From Burkholderiales bacterium (GTDB lineage Bacteria > Pseudomonadota > Gammaproteobacteria > Burkholderiales > SG8-39), in NCBI GenBank assembly GCA_919902965.1, contig CAKKSJ010000059.1, positions 1 to 35,619 of the forward strand: a stretch of 35,619 nucleotides of DNA, read 5' to 3'. Below, piece by piece: positions 1 to 7,464 of this stretch; position 1 is the stretch's first letter; each line of letters opens with the position of its first letter. A program made the translations under genes and the position numbers. Below the pieces are notes generated by a model that was not told where the DNA came from, did not search any database, and saw only the letters and a list, made by a program, of their open reading frames with translations.

Positions 1-3
1 GGT

Positions 4-612
4 TCAATATTTCCAGCCGCCGCTGGCGAGCCACTTCTCGATCTGTTCAAGACGGTCGGCGCCCCAGAAGGCTTCGCCGTCGACCACGATATAGGGCGAG
101 CCGAACGCGCCGCGGGCGATCGCCTTGTCCACCTCGGCCTTGACCAGTTCCTTGATCGCCGCAGCGTTGATCGCGGCGCGCACCTCGTCCGCATCCAGCC
201 CGAATTTGGCGCATACCGCAACGGTGTCGTCCGGGTTGGATATGTTGATGTCGTCGACGAAATAGGCGCGATACAGCGCCGCTACCAGTGCCTTGGCCTG
301 CCTGGGGTCCTTGCCGTTCAGCCAGTAGAACGCGCGCGCCGGGGCTTGCGAGGATATCGGGAAGGCGGAGGGCAGCTTGTACTCCACAGCGTAGTATTTC
401 GCGCTGCGGGCGAAGTCGCGCTTGGCGTAATCGCCTTTCATCGGCACCTGGGGCAGCGGCAGGCCGCCGGTAATTTTCATTGCGGCGCCGAGCAGGAACG
501 GGCGCCAGATGACCTCGCGCCCGTATTTGGCGCCGAGCGCGTCGATTTTGGTGCTGGCGAAATAACCGTAGGGAGAGGAAAAGTCGAAGTAGAAATCGAT
601 CGGTGTTGCCAT
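4..612 (-). CDS. 2-hydroxychromene-2-carboxylate isomerase family (DsbA-like thioredoxin fold)
   Basis: The 202-residue protein opens with DFYFDFSSPYGYF (residues 6-18). This is the beta strand and Ser-rich loop of the kappa-GST/HCCA isomerase family, in which the loop serine binds glutathione. The late motif FGSPYIVVDGEAFWGADRL is the family's cis-Pro and C-terminal signature. Length is normal for the family. Members isomerise hydroxychromene carboxylates in naphthalene catabolism or act as general GSH-dependent isomerases; no aromatic pathway genes surround this one, so the substrate is unknown. The ATG at 612 follows an AAGGAG Shine-Dalgarno sequence 6-7 nt upstream. OsmC lies just upstream on the same strand, so the two may be co-transcribed. 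Confidence 0.88.
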   Translation of the reverse strand: MATPIDFYFDFSSPYGYFASTKIDALGAKYGREVIWRPFLLGAAMKITGGLPLPQVPMKGDYAKRDFARSAKYYAVEYKLPSAFPISSQAPARAFYWLNGKDPRQAKALVAALYRAYFVDDINISNPDDTVAVCAKFGLDADEVRAAINAAAIKELVKAEVDKAIARGAFGSPYIVVDGEAFWGADRLEQIEKWLASGGWKY

Positions 613-642
613 ATTGGCTCCTTCGTCCTGGTCAGCTTCCGC

Positions 643-1161
643 TCACGCGGCCGTCTTGGACTTGATCGACAGTTCGAGCGACACCGGCACCTTGTTGGCG
701 AGCATGTCCAGCACCGGGCAATGCGCGTCCACCACGGCGCGCAATCTCTGCAGCTCCGCCGCACTCGCGCTCGATTCGATATTTACCGTGCCGCGTATGT
801 TCTGGAAGCCTGAGCGCACCGCATCATCCACCCCGAAGAATCCGCGCAAATCGATGTCGCCGTACAGTTCGACCGCCACCGAATCCAGCGGAATTCCCAG
901 GGCAGTCGCATAGGCGCGATAGGTGATTTCCTGGCAGGAGCCCAGCGCAGCAAGAATCAGCTCGACCGGGTTGGGGCCCGAATCGGCGCCACCGAGCGCA
1001 GCTGGCTCGTCCGCCGCCAGGCGGTGCTGCCGTATCGAAATCTCCGAACGGAACCCTTCCGTCAGGCGCGAGGACGACTTGAAAGTCGCCTTGGCCGCAT
1101 CCGGCTGGGAGCGGAAGGCCGACTGGGTATCGGCGATCAATTGTTTAAGTTTGACGCTCAT
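643..1161 (-). CDS. OsmC family peroxiredoxin-like protein
   Basis: The 172-residue protein has both redox cysteines of the OsmC/Ohr superfamily: Cys76 in ALGSCQEIT and Cys148 in AHCPVLDM. The arrangement NPVELILAALGSC, then a beta region, then HCPV, is that of OsmC rather than Ohr. Members reduce organic hydroperoxides with a Cys pair in the cytoplasm, usually as homodimers. The C-terminus is short and ends soon after the second Cys region, as in many small OsmC-like proteins. It is the first gene of a two-gene minus-strand run with the isomerase downstream (30-nt gap). Both would serve thiol or electrophile detoxification, but that link is an inference. Confidence 0.9.
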   Translation of the reverse strand: MSVKLKQLIADTQSAFRSQPDAAKATFKSSSRLTEGFRSEISIRQHRLAADEPAALGGADSGPNPVELILAALGSCQEITYRAYATALGIPLDSVAVELYGDIDLRGFFGVDDAVRSGFQNIRGTVNIESSASAAELQRLRAVVDAHCPVLDMLANKVPVSLELSIKSKTAA

Positions 1162-1294
1162 TGCTTGCTCCTCGGGTGGTTTGGCTGTTTTGTCGGGCTG
1201 TATGCCGTATATGTCCTGACCCGCTGGTCAGGGCAGGGCGTAGTGTAGCGCCTGGCAGCCGCATGCGCGCGGCGGCAGGCCAGCCTGGACTTGC

Positions 1295-1603
1295 CTATTT
1301 GGACAGTGTTCGGCCGAGCCGGCCCTCCACGGCCGCGATCTTGCTCTTCAGGCGCCCGCTCTTTCCCGCCCGATAATCGATGCGTATCGAGGTGGAAATC
1401 CTGTCGCAGTCCTGGCTCATCCTTTGATAGCAGGCCGTGACCAGCGCCATCACCTGCTCCCACTCGCCCTCGACGATGGTTCCCATGGGCGTCAACTGAT
1501 ACGGCAACCCGCTCTTGTCGATGATGTCCAGCGAGCGCGCCACGTAGGGACTAAGGCTTACGCCCTTGTCCAGGGGAGACATGGAAAATTCGAGCAGAAC
1601 CAT
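1295..1603 (-). CDS. MTH1187/YkoF-type thiamine-binding family protein
   Basis: The 102-residue protein matches the small ferredoxin-like-fold family once called UPF0045. It starts with a beta strand (VLLEFSMSPLD), has the conserved GVSLSPYVARSLDII segment, the LTPMGTIVEGEWEQVM turn and a basic C-terminal helix. Structures of the family bind thiamine or related pyrimidines between subunits of a tetramer; that is family knowledge, and no thiamine genes are nearby. The stop lies 133 nt from the OsmC start, so it is probably separately transcribed. The ATG at 1603 starts the domain directly. Confidence 0.8.
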   Translation of the reverse strand: MVLLEFSMSPLDKGVSLSPYVARSLDIIDKSGLPYQLTPMGTIVEGEWEQVMALVTACYQRMSQDCDRISTSIRIDYRAGKSGRLKSKIAAVEGRLGRTLSK

Positions 1604-1617
1604 CTGAGACTCCTCTA

Positions 1618-1692
1618 CTATGACGGGAAATCTGGCGGGAAGCCGGGGTCGATAAACGCCTTGCCGCTCGATTTGGTGATAGGTTCTTTCAT
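1618..1692 (-). CDS. Possible 24-residue ORF, unknown
   Basis: A short ATG frame sits between the antitoxin gene and the thiamine-binding-type gene. It has a GGGA sequence about 7 nt upstream and ends 14 nt before the next start codon. The peptide is Lys/Pro-rich (MKEPITKSSGKAFIDPGFPP at its start). I do not recognise it. It could be a leader peptide or the leftover end of a lost gene, or it may not be translated. Confidence 0.2.
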   Translation of the reverse strand: MKEPITKSSGKAFIDPGFPPDFPS

Positions 1693-1734
1693 GGCTGGTC
1701 CCGTATCTACCTGTTGCGCCGGCTGTTCACGAAT

Positions 1735-2109
1735 TCAGGCTGCGCGCTTCAATTCATACCCGCGAATCAGGACGTCGGCCGGCAGATTCAACCCTGATGC
1801 GAGCCTGCGTATCATGTCCAGCGTGAGCGGGCGAACGCGGTTCAGCACCTCCGCGACCCTGGCGCGTGAGCCGATGTAGGGTTCCAGGTCCTTTCTCGTC
1901 ATCCCGCGCGCTTCCATGACGTGTTGCAGGAAGTCGATCGGATCGGGCGCCTCGATCGGGTAGTGCTCGCGCTCGTACGCTTCCACCAGAAGCGTGAGCA
2001 CTTCGAGCCGGTCGGCCGCGTGCGAGCCGCTGGGCGCTTCCCACAGCGCTTCGATTTCCTTGAGCGCAGCCTGATGCTCGCGCTTGGTTCGGATCGGACG
2101 CAGTGTCAT
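1735..2109 (-). CDS. higA: HigA-type antitoxin, XRE family
   Basis: From the ATG at 2109 the protein is 124 residues. It has an N-terminal helical region and a C-terminal Cro/CI helix-turn-helix (FLQHVMEARGMTRKDLEPYI, then a basic recognition helix ending in RVRPLTLDM). This is the layout of HigA antitoxins, which neutralise HigB and repress their own operon. An ATG at 2136 is also in frame but would overlap the toxin stop. The 2109 start leaves a 10-nt gap after higB and has AAGG upstream. Toxin-first order is the hallmark of higBA. It terminates at 1735 with no further gene obviously coupled to it. Confidence 0.87.
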   Translation of the reverse strand: MTLRPIRTKREHQAALKEIEALWEAPSGSHAADRLEVLTLLVEAYEREHYPIEAPDPIDFLQHVMEARGMTRKDLEPYIGSRARVAEVLNRVRPLTLDMIRRLASGLNLPADVLIRGYELKRAA

Positions 2110-2119
2110 CTTTGTCACC

Positions 2120-2407
2120 TTAAATGGTTCCGGCATCGATCTTGTCGTATTCGCGGTGCGTGCCCACGAACCTTATGAACACCATGCCGTAGTGCACCGC
2201 CGCGACCAGACGGTAATCGTTGCCCTTGGCGTTGAACACGATGCGCTTGTTCGCGACCACGCTTGCGTTCCGGTATGCCGCCTTTACGTCGGCCGGGCGC
2301 CGCCAGTCCGAGCGGCTTGCGAGCGTGTACCAGGAACGCAGCGGGATTTCGGCGTCGGGGTGCCTGTTCCAGAAATCCCGCAACGTGGCCAGCGCGATGA
2401 TCCGCAT
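2120..2407 (-). CDS. higB: HigB-type mRNA interferase toxin
   Basis: The 95-residue basic protein matches the HigB toxin family (RelE superfamily). It opens with MRIIALATLRDFWNRHPDAE, continues with a W-rich helix (SWYTLASRSDWRRPADVK) and ends with the core strands NKRIVFNAKGNDYRLV and VFIRFVGTHREYDKIDA. The terminal H-R-E-Y-D-K segment holds the conserved tyrosine and basic residues of this family. Such toxins cleave mRNA on the ribosome. It is directly followed by the XRE antitoxin. The start codon abuts a dyad at 2408-2420, and no normal Shine-Dalgarno sequence is visible, so translation may be leaderless. Confidence 0.9.
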   Translation of the reverse strand: MRIIALATLRDFWNRHPDAEIPLRSWYTLASRSDWRRPADVKAAYRNASVVANKRIVFNAKGNDYRLVAAVHYGMVFIRFVGTHREYDKIDAGTI

Positions 2408-2442
2408 GTAAAGACTTTACCATGTTCCCAAAACGGGAGCAA
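2408..2442 (-). promoter_or_regulatory. Predicted higBA promoter with overlapping operator dyad
   Basis: On the minus strand a TTGCTC box (2437-2442) is followed, after exactly 17 bases, by TAAAGT (2414-2419). The -10 box lies inside a perfect dyad GTAAAG-A-CTTTAC (2408-2420, read on plus) that abuts the higB ATG. The spacing puts the start of transcription at or next to the ATG. Autorepression by HigA binding this dyad is the natural inference. Confidence 0.55.
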
Positions 2443-2499
2443 TGTTGAGGGCAGCGATCGGTTTCGAACCCACGTGGATCGGGTGTTTCTTTGGACTAT

Positions 2500-3315
2500 T
2501 CAGCGCTTTCTCGCAATCACATCCATGCCGCAGCGGTAGCGCGGGCTCACGGCGTAGTGTAGCGGCTCGAAGCCGCAGTCCTCGAGCAGCGCATACAGGC
2601 GGGCGCGGCTGAAGCAATGGGAGTGCTCCAGTTCGCCCCAGTAGGGATTGGCCTGCTGTGCATCCAGCGCTTTCCATACCGCGGTGTCCATATTCGGCGT
2701 GGACACGAACAGCAGGCCGCGCGGCGCCAGCAAAGTTGCTGCGTGCGCCAGGGCGGGGCGCGGGAAGGGCATATGCTCGATCACATCGGCAAGCGAGACC
2801 ACCTGGAATGCCCCGGGCTCATTCACCTGCAGAATATCGCAGCGGCGCGCTTCGAATCCCAGCGCCTGCAGCTTGGCGACGCTGGACGCGCGCAGGTCGA
2901 TCCCGAGCGGCTGGTAACCCCATTCGGCTGCGGTGAATACCAGCGAGCCGTTGCCGAAGCCCACGTCCAGCCAACGCGCAGGAGCGGCATCGGCGCGTAC
3001 GGGCGCACGGTCCAGATGCGCGGTAACGCGCTCGACCACTTCGGCCCAGAGCGCGCGCTGGCGCTCCACGTCCTCCCCCGTCTCCTGCCCGGGCGGCGTG
3101 GCCGCGAACAACAATGCCTCTGCGGACGGGTTGAAATAGCCTTCGGCGAATACATGGCCGCAGCCGTGGCAGCGGCACCAGCTTATGGTCGGGGGCAGGG
3201 CGGCTTGATAGAGGAGATGCCGCGTGCAATCGGCCTGGTGCAAATCGAGTATGGCCGCATCGCCGCATAGCGGGCAGACGGCATAGGCGATGCGCCCGGG
3301 CTCGATCTCAGCCAC
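2500..3315 (-). CDS. Class I SAM-dependent methyltransferase with N-terminal zinc-ribbon
   Basis: The 271-residue protein begins with a zinc-ribbon-like region (CPLC at 14-17 and CRCHGC near 47-52). It is followed by a Rossmann methyltransferase domain: motif I WLDVGFGNGSL (115-125), acidic GIDLR, then VSLADVIEHMPFP and GLLFVSTPNMD. The two-part architecture resembles methyltransferases acting on sugars or small molecules, but the substrate cannot be read. It starts with GTG at 3315 and overlaps the end of the upstream acyl-CoA dehydrogenase gene by 8 nt, so it is translationally coupled as the last gene of that operon. A link to acyl-CoA catabolism is not otherwise supported. Confidence 0.85.
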   Translation of the reverse strand: MAEIEPGRIAYAVCPLCGDAAILDLHQADCTRHLLYQAALPPTISWCRCHGCGHVFAEGYFNPSAEALLFAATPPGQETGEDVERQRALWAEVVERVTAHLDRAPVRADAAPARWLDVGFGNGSLVFTAAEWGYQPLGIDLRASSVAKLQALGFEARRCDILQVNEPGAFQVVSLADVIEHMPFPRPALAHAATLLAPRGLLFVSTPNMDTAVWKALDAQQANPYWGELEHSHCFSRARLYALLEDCGFEPLHYAVSPRYRCGMDVIARKR

Positions 3316-4441
3316 CGGCGAGCGAGCGTCCGATCACCATGCGCTGGATGTCGCTCGCACCCTCGTATATCTGCGCCACGCGCACATCGCGATAAATGCG
3401 CTCCACCGGGAAATCGCTGAGATAGCCGTAGCCGCCGTGGATCTGGATCGCATCCGAACACACTTGCTCCGCCATTTCGGAGGCGAACAGCTTGGCCATC
3501 GAGGCTTCCTTCAGGCAGGGCAGTTCGGCGTCGCGCAGGGTGGCGGCGTGCAGCACCATCTGGCGCGCGACCTCGATTTGCGTCGCCATGTCGGCGAGAC
3601 GGAAATTCACCGCCTGGTGCTCGAAAATGGGTTTGCCGAAAGTTTCGCGTTCGTGCGCGTATTTCAAGGCCGCCTCGAATGCGGCGCGCGCCATGCCCAC
3701 CGACTGGGCGGCAATGCCGATGCGCCCGCCCTCCAGGTTGGCCAGCGCGATGCGATAGCCCATGCCCTCGCTGCCGAGCAGGTTGGCAACCGGCACGCGG
3801 CAGTTTTCCAGCATGATTTGCGCGGTGTCCGAGGCATGCTGGCCGAGCTTTTCCTCGATGTGGGAAACCACATAGCCGGGGTTGTCGGTGGGAACGATGA
3901 AGGCGCTGATGCCTTTCTTGCCCGCGGCCTTGTCGGTCACCGCGAATACCACGCCTACCTGCGCGTTCTTGCCGCTGGTGATGAACTGCTTGACGCCGTT
4001 GAGCACGTAGTCGTCGCCGGCGCGCTCTGCGCGCGTCCTGATCGCCGCGGCGTCCGAGCCCACGTGCGGCTCGGTGAGGCAGAAGCAGCCGAGCATGTCG
4101 CCGCGCGCCAGCGGTTTGAGGAAACGCTCCTTTTGTGCGTCCGAGGCGTAGCCGTTGAATATATTGCACACCAGGGATTGCACGCTGGTGATGGTGGAGG
4201 TCGCGCCATCGCCTGCTGCGATTTCCTCCAGTGCCAGGGCCATGCACACATAGTCCAGTCCCGCCCCGCCCCATTGTTCCGGCACGGTGATGCCGAGCAG
4301 ACCCAGTGCGGCCATTTCCCTGAGTTGCTCGTGGGGAAACGCGCAGTCCCGGTCCCATTGCGCCGCGTTTGGGGCGAGGCGCTCGGACGCGAAAGCGCGC
4401 ACCGAGTCGCGGATCATCTGCTGTTCTTGGCTGAGTATCAC
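3308..4441 (-). CDS. Acyl-CoA dehydrogenase, short/branched-chain type
   Basis: The 377-residue flavoprotein has the full acyl-CoA dehydrogenase set: N-terminal helical domain, FCLTEPHVGSDAAAIRTRA beta-domain flavin loop, and the C-terminal signature IHGGYGYLSDFPVERIYRD. The catalytic base is Glu360 in AQIYEGASDIQ, the position used by short-chain enzymes rather than the isovaleryl type. It oxidises an acyl-CoA to the 2-enoyl-CoA and passes electrons to ETF. The start is GTG at 4441 (MILSQEQQMIRDSVRAF), which gives the standard N-terminus. It sits 31 nt downstream of the thiolase gene in the same operon as isovaleryl-CoA dehydrogenase, which suggests branched-chain or short acyl-CoA oxidation. 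Confidence 0.93.
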   Translation of the reverse strand: MILSQEQQMIRDSVRAFASERLAPNAAQWDRDCAFPHEQLREMAALGLLGITVPEQWGGAGLDYVCMALALEEIAAGDGATSTITSVQSLVCNIFNGYASDAQKERFLKPLARGDMLGCFCLTEPHVGSDAAAIRTRAERAGDDYVLNGVKQFITSGKNAQVGVVFAVTDKAAGKKGISAFIVPTDNPGYVVSHIEEKLGQHASDTAQIMLENCRVPVANLLGSEGMGYRIALANLEGGRIGIAAQSVGMARAAFEAALKYAHERETFGKPIFEHQAVNFRLADMATQIEVARQMVLHAATLRDAELPCLKEASMAKLFASEMAEQVCSDAIQIHGGYGYLSDFPVERIYRDVRVAQIYEGASDIQRMVIGRSLAGG

Positions 4442-4472
4442 GGGCGGCCCTGGTCGCGTTAAGCAGTTTGGT

Positions 4473-5654
4473 TCAAACCAGCTCGATCGCCATTGCCGTG
4501 GCTTCGCCGCCGCCTATGCACAGGCTGGCGACGCCGCGCTTGCCGCCGGTCTTGCGCAGGGCGCCGATCAGCGTGACCACGATGCGCGCGCCGGATGCGC
4601 CGATCGGATGGCCCAGGGCGCAGGCGCCGCCGTGGATATTGACCTTCTCATGCGGCAGGCCGTGCTCCTTCATCGCCGCCATGGTCACCACGGCGAAGGC
4701 CTCGTTGATTTCGTACAGGTCCACCTGCCCTGAGCTCCAGCCGGTTTTTTCATAGAGCTTTTTGATCGCGCCGACCGGGGCGGTGGTGAACCAGCCGGGT
4801 TCCTGCGCATGGGTGCTGTGGCCGACGACAATTGCCAGCGGCGCCAGGCCGAGTTTCTCCGCCGTCGAGCGGCGCATCATCACCAGCGCCGCGCCGCCGT
4901 CCGAGATCGAGCTCGAGTTGGCCGCGGTGATGGTCCCGTCTTTCTTGAACGCGGGTTTGAGCGCGGGAATCTTTTCGAAATTGGCCTTGAAAGGCGATTC
5001 GTCCATTTCCATGAAGCGCTCATCCTTGCCGGTCTTCACGTTCAAGGGCGTGATCTCCCAGGCGAAAGCGCCGTTCTTGTTCGCGCCTTGCGCGCGCTCC
5101 AGCGATGCGACCGCGAACTTGTCCTGTTCGGCGCGCGTGAACGTGTACTTGGCAGCGCAATCCTCGGCGAAGCTGCCCATCAGCCTGCCTTTGTCATAGG
5201 CGTCTTCGAGTCCGTCGTAGAACATATGGTCGAGCAGCTGGCCGTGACCCAGGCGATAGCCGCCGCGCGCCTTGGCGAGCAGATAGGGCGCATTGGTCAT
5301 GGACTCCATGCCGCCCGCGACCATGATGTCATTGGTCCCGGCGGCGAGCAGGTCATGCGCGAGCATCGCGGCCTTCATGCCCGAGCCGCACATCTTGTTA
5401 ATCGTGGTGCAGCCGGTCGCGAGCGGCAGGCCCGCGGCCAGCGAGGCCTGGCGCGCAGGCGCCTGACCCTGGCCTGCGGGCAGCACGCAGCCCATGATGA
5501 CTTCGTCCACCTGCTCGGGCTTGATCCTGGCGCGCTCTACGGCCGCGCGGATTGCGGCCGCACCCAGTTCGGCGGCTGCGAATTGCTTCAGTTCTCCCTG
5601 AAACGCGCCCATGGGGGTGCGCGCGGCAGACACGATGACTATGGGATCGTTCAT
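4473..5654 (-). CDS. Acetyl-CoA C-acetyltransferase (thiolase)
   Basis: The 393-residue protein carries all three thiolase catalytic elements: nucleophilic Cys89 in INKMCGSGMKA, His349 in CALGHPIGASGAR, and Cys379 in SLCIGGGEA. NEAFA (317-321) is also present. It cleaves acetoacetyl-CoA to two acetyl-CoA in leucine and fatty-acid breakdown, or runs in reverse to feed polyhydroxybutyrate synthesis; a PHA synthase lies 3 kb away. I place the start at the ATG at 5654, preceded by an AAAGGAG Shine-Dalgarno sequence; a TTG 15 nt upstream is unlikely. The gap to isovaleryl-CoA dehydrogenase is about 80 nt. Confidence 0.94.
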   Translation of the reverse strand: MNDPIVIVSAARTPMGAFQGELKQFAAAELGAAAIRAAVERARIKPEQVDEVIMGCVLPAGQGQAPARQASLAAGLPLATGCTTINKMCGSGMKAAMLAHDLLAAGTNDIMVAGGMESMTNAPYLLAKARGGYRLGHGQLLDHMFYDGLEDAYDKGRLMGSFAEDCAAKYTFTRAEQDKFAVASLERAQGANKNGAFAWEITPLNVKTGKDERFMEMDESPFKANFEKIPALKPAFKKDGTITAANSSSISDGGAALVMMRRSTAEKLGLAPLAIVVGHSTHAQEPGWFTTAPVGAIKKLYEKTGWSSGQVDLYEINEAFAVVTMAAMKEHGLPHEKVNIHGGACALGHPIGASGARIVVTLIGALRKTGGKRGVASLCIGGGEATAMAIELV

Positions 5655-5733
5655 GGCAGCTCCTTTCAACTATTACACGTGATTATCGCAGCTGGCGCAG
5701 GCGCAGGAACGCGCCGCGCCGCCCTGTACGCTA

Positions 5734-6912
5734 TTACTTGGTTTCAACGAATAATTCGCGCCCGATCAGCATCCGGCGGATTTCCGAGGTGCCGGCGCCG
5801 ATTTCGTAGAGCTTGGCATCTCGCCACAGACGCCCGGTCGGGGATTCGTTGATATAGCCCATGCCGCCCAGGGCCTGGATCGCCTCGCCCGCCATCCAGG
5901 TGGCTTTCTCCGAAGCGTAAAGGATGGCGCCGGCGGCGTCCTTGCGCGCGCCGGTGCCTTTGATTTTGCCGCCGTCCAGCGCCTTGCCCACCGCATACAC
6001 ATAAGCGCGGCAGGCGTTCATGGTGGTGTACATGTCGGCGAGCTTACCCTGCATCAATTGGAATTCACCGATAGCCTGGCCGAACTGCTTGCGCTCGTGC
6101 ACATAGGGGATGACCACGTCCATGCAGGCGGCCATGATCCCGAGCGGGCCCCCGGACAGGACCGCGCGCTCATAGTCCAGGCCGCTCATGAGCACGTTCA
6201 CGCCCCGGCCCATGCCGCCGAGGATATTGTCTTCCGGCACTACACAGTCGCGGAACACCAGTTCGCAGGTGTTGGAGCCGCGCATGCCCAGTTTGTCCAG
6301 TTTTTGCGCAGTGGAAAAGCCGGGAAAGCCTTTTTCGATCAGAAAGGCGGTAATGCCGCGCGCTCCCGCCGCGCCGTCGGTCTTGGCATACACCACCAGC
6401 ACGTCGGCATCCGGCCCGTTGGTGATCCACATCTTGTTGCCGTTGAGGATGAATTTGCCGCCTTTGAACTCGGCTTTGAGGCGCATGCCGACGACGTCGG
6501 AACCGGCGCCGGGTTCGGACATGGCGAGCGCGCCCACGTGTTCGCCGGAAATCAGCCTGGGCAGATACTTCCTGCGTTGCGCTTCGCTGCCGTTGCGGTT
6601 GATTTGATTCATGCACAGGTTTGAATGGGCGCCGTAGGAAAGCCCGACGGAGGCGGAGGCGCGGCTGATTTCCTCCATGGCCACAATGTGGGCGAGATAA
6701 CCCATATCGGTACCGCCGTATTCTTCGCCGATGGTGATGCCGAGCAGACCGAGCGATCCGAACTTGCGCCAAAGATCGGCGGGAAACTCGTTGGCGCGAT
6801 CGATCTCGGCCGCGCGCGGTGCGATTTCCTTCACTGCGAAGGCGCGCGCCGTGTCGCGCAGCATGTCGATGTCTACGCCCAGATCGAAAGGCAGGGAAGG
6901 AAAATCGGTCAT
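5734..6912 (-). CDS. Isovaleryl-CoA dehydrogenase
   Basis: The 392-residue acyl-CoA dehydrogenase has the isovaleryl-type active site. The catalytic Glu248 lies in the helix-G segment SGLDYERAVLSGGPLG, and the position near the C-terminus used by other members reads YEIGAGTSEIRR. Flavin-loop AMSEPGAGSDV (130-140) and IQALGGMGYINE are present. It oxidises isovaleryl-CoA to 3-methylcrotonyl-CoA in leucine catabolism. It is immediately downstream (4 nt) of the LiuR-like MerR regulator gene, the usual liuR-liuA pairing in proteobacteria. The carboxylase subunits and hydratase of the classical liu operon are not in the window. Symbol liuA/ivd would fit, but naming here is by resemblance. Confidence 0.92.
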   Translation of the reverse strand: MTDFPSLPFDLGVDIDMLRDTARAFAVKEIAPRAAEIDRANEFPADLWRKFGSLGLLGITIGEEYGGTDMGYLAHIVAMEEISRASASVGLSYGAHSNLCMNQINRNGSEAQRRKYLPRLISGEHVGALAMSEPGAGSDVVGMRLKAEFKGGKFILNGNKMWITNGPDADVLVVYAKTDGAAGARGITAFLIEKGFPGFSTAQKLDKLGMRGSNTCELVFRDCVVPEDNILGGMGRGVNVLMSGLDYERAVLSGGPLGIMAACMDVVIPYVHERKQFGQAIGEFQLMQGKLADMYTTMNACRAYVYAVGKALDGGKIKGTGARKDAAGAILYASEKATWMAGEAIQALGGMGYINESPTGRLWRDAKLYEIGAGTSEIRRMLIGRELFVETK

Positions 6913-6916
6913 TGTT

Positions 6917-7348
6917 CTACCTTTTCAGTTGTCCGTTCTTGCGCCCCGCGCGGCGGTCGCCGGCAAGGATTTTGCGGCTCTGTGCCTCGAATACCGCGAT
7001 TTCCCCGAGCATTTCGTCGATGTCGGCGCGCTGCCGCTCGAGTTGCTCGCGCCGTTCCGCCAGCGCAGCAAGGAATTGTGCCAGTTGGGGCTTTTCGTCC
7101 CGGGCGGAATCGTATAACTCGAACATCGCAGCCACTTCGGACAGCGACAGGCCCAGGCGCTTGCCGCGCAGGATCAGTTTCAGGCGCACATAGTCGCGCT
7201 TGGCATAAATGCGCCGGCTGCCCGCGCGCTGTGGTGCGAGTAGACCCTGATCTTCATAGAAGCGGATCGCCCGCGGCGTGACATCGAATTCGTGTGCCAG
7301 GTCGCTGATGCTGTAGGTTTCTTCGTGGTAGCCGGGTGCGGTGCTCAT
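6917..7348 (-). CDS. liuR: MerR family regulator, LiuR-like
   Basis: From the ATG at 7348 the protein is 143 residues: a MerR winged helix (YSISDLAHEFDVTPRAIRFY, then GSRRIYAKRDYVRLKLILRG) followed by a long dimerisation coiled coil (LAALAERREQLERQRADID). No metal-binding cysteine cluster is present, consistent with acyl-CoA-responsive rather than metal-responsive members. LiuR regulators control leucine/isovalerate genes, and this gene abuts isovaleryl-CoA dehydrogenase. The open frame continues upstream to 7495, but that extension overlaps the divergent gene and has no domain, so I reject it. Palindromes just upstream probably mediate control. Confidence 0.82.
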   Translation of the reverse strand: MSTAPGYHEETYSISDLAHEFDVTPRAIRFYEDQGLLAPQRAGSRRIYAKRDYVRLKLILRGKRLGLSLSEVAAMFELYDSARDEKPQLAQFLAALAERREQLERQRADIDEMLGEIAVFEAQSRKILAGDRRAGRKNGQLKR

Positions 7349-7349
7349 A

Positions 7350-7391
7350 TTGCGTAGCAACATAAATGGCGGGAATCGCAAATATTTGCGA
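7350..7391. promoter_or_regulatory. Divergent intergenic operator candidates for the MerR regulator
   Basis: Between liuR (start 7348) and the hydrolase (start 7465) lies a perfect 16-bp palindrome, TCGCAAATATTTGCGA at 7376-7391, and a shorter dyad TTGC-GTA-GCAA at 7350-7360, with another TTGCG at 7395. Such dyads are what a MerR dimer recognises in a divergent promoter region. I cannot place the -35/-10 boxes confidently. Confidence 0.45.
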
Positions 7392-7464
7392 AAATTGCGC
7401 TCTTTCGGCGCTGGTCTGGTCTTGCTTTGGCTGCATTCTAGCCCAAGGCGGGTCGGGCACAAAC

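Noticed and set aside
2440..2480. tRNA-like T-arm sequence (GGTTTCGAACCC)
   Set aside because: The surrounding bases cannot form an acceptor stem or anticodon arm on either strand.
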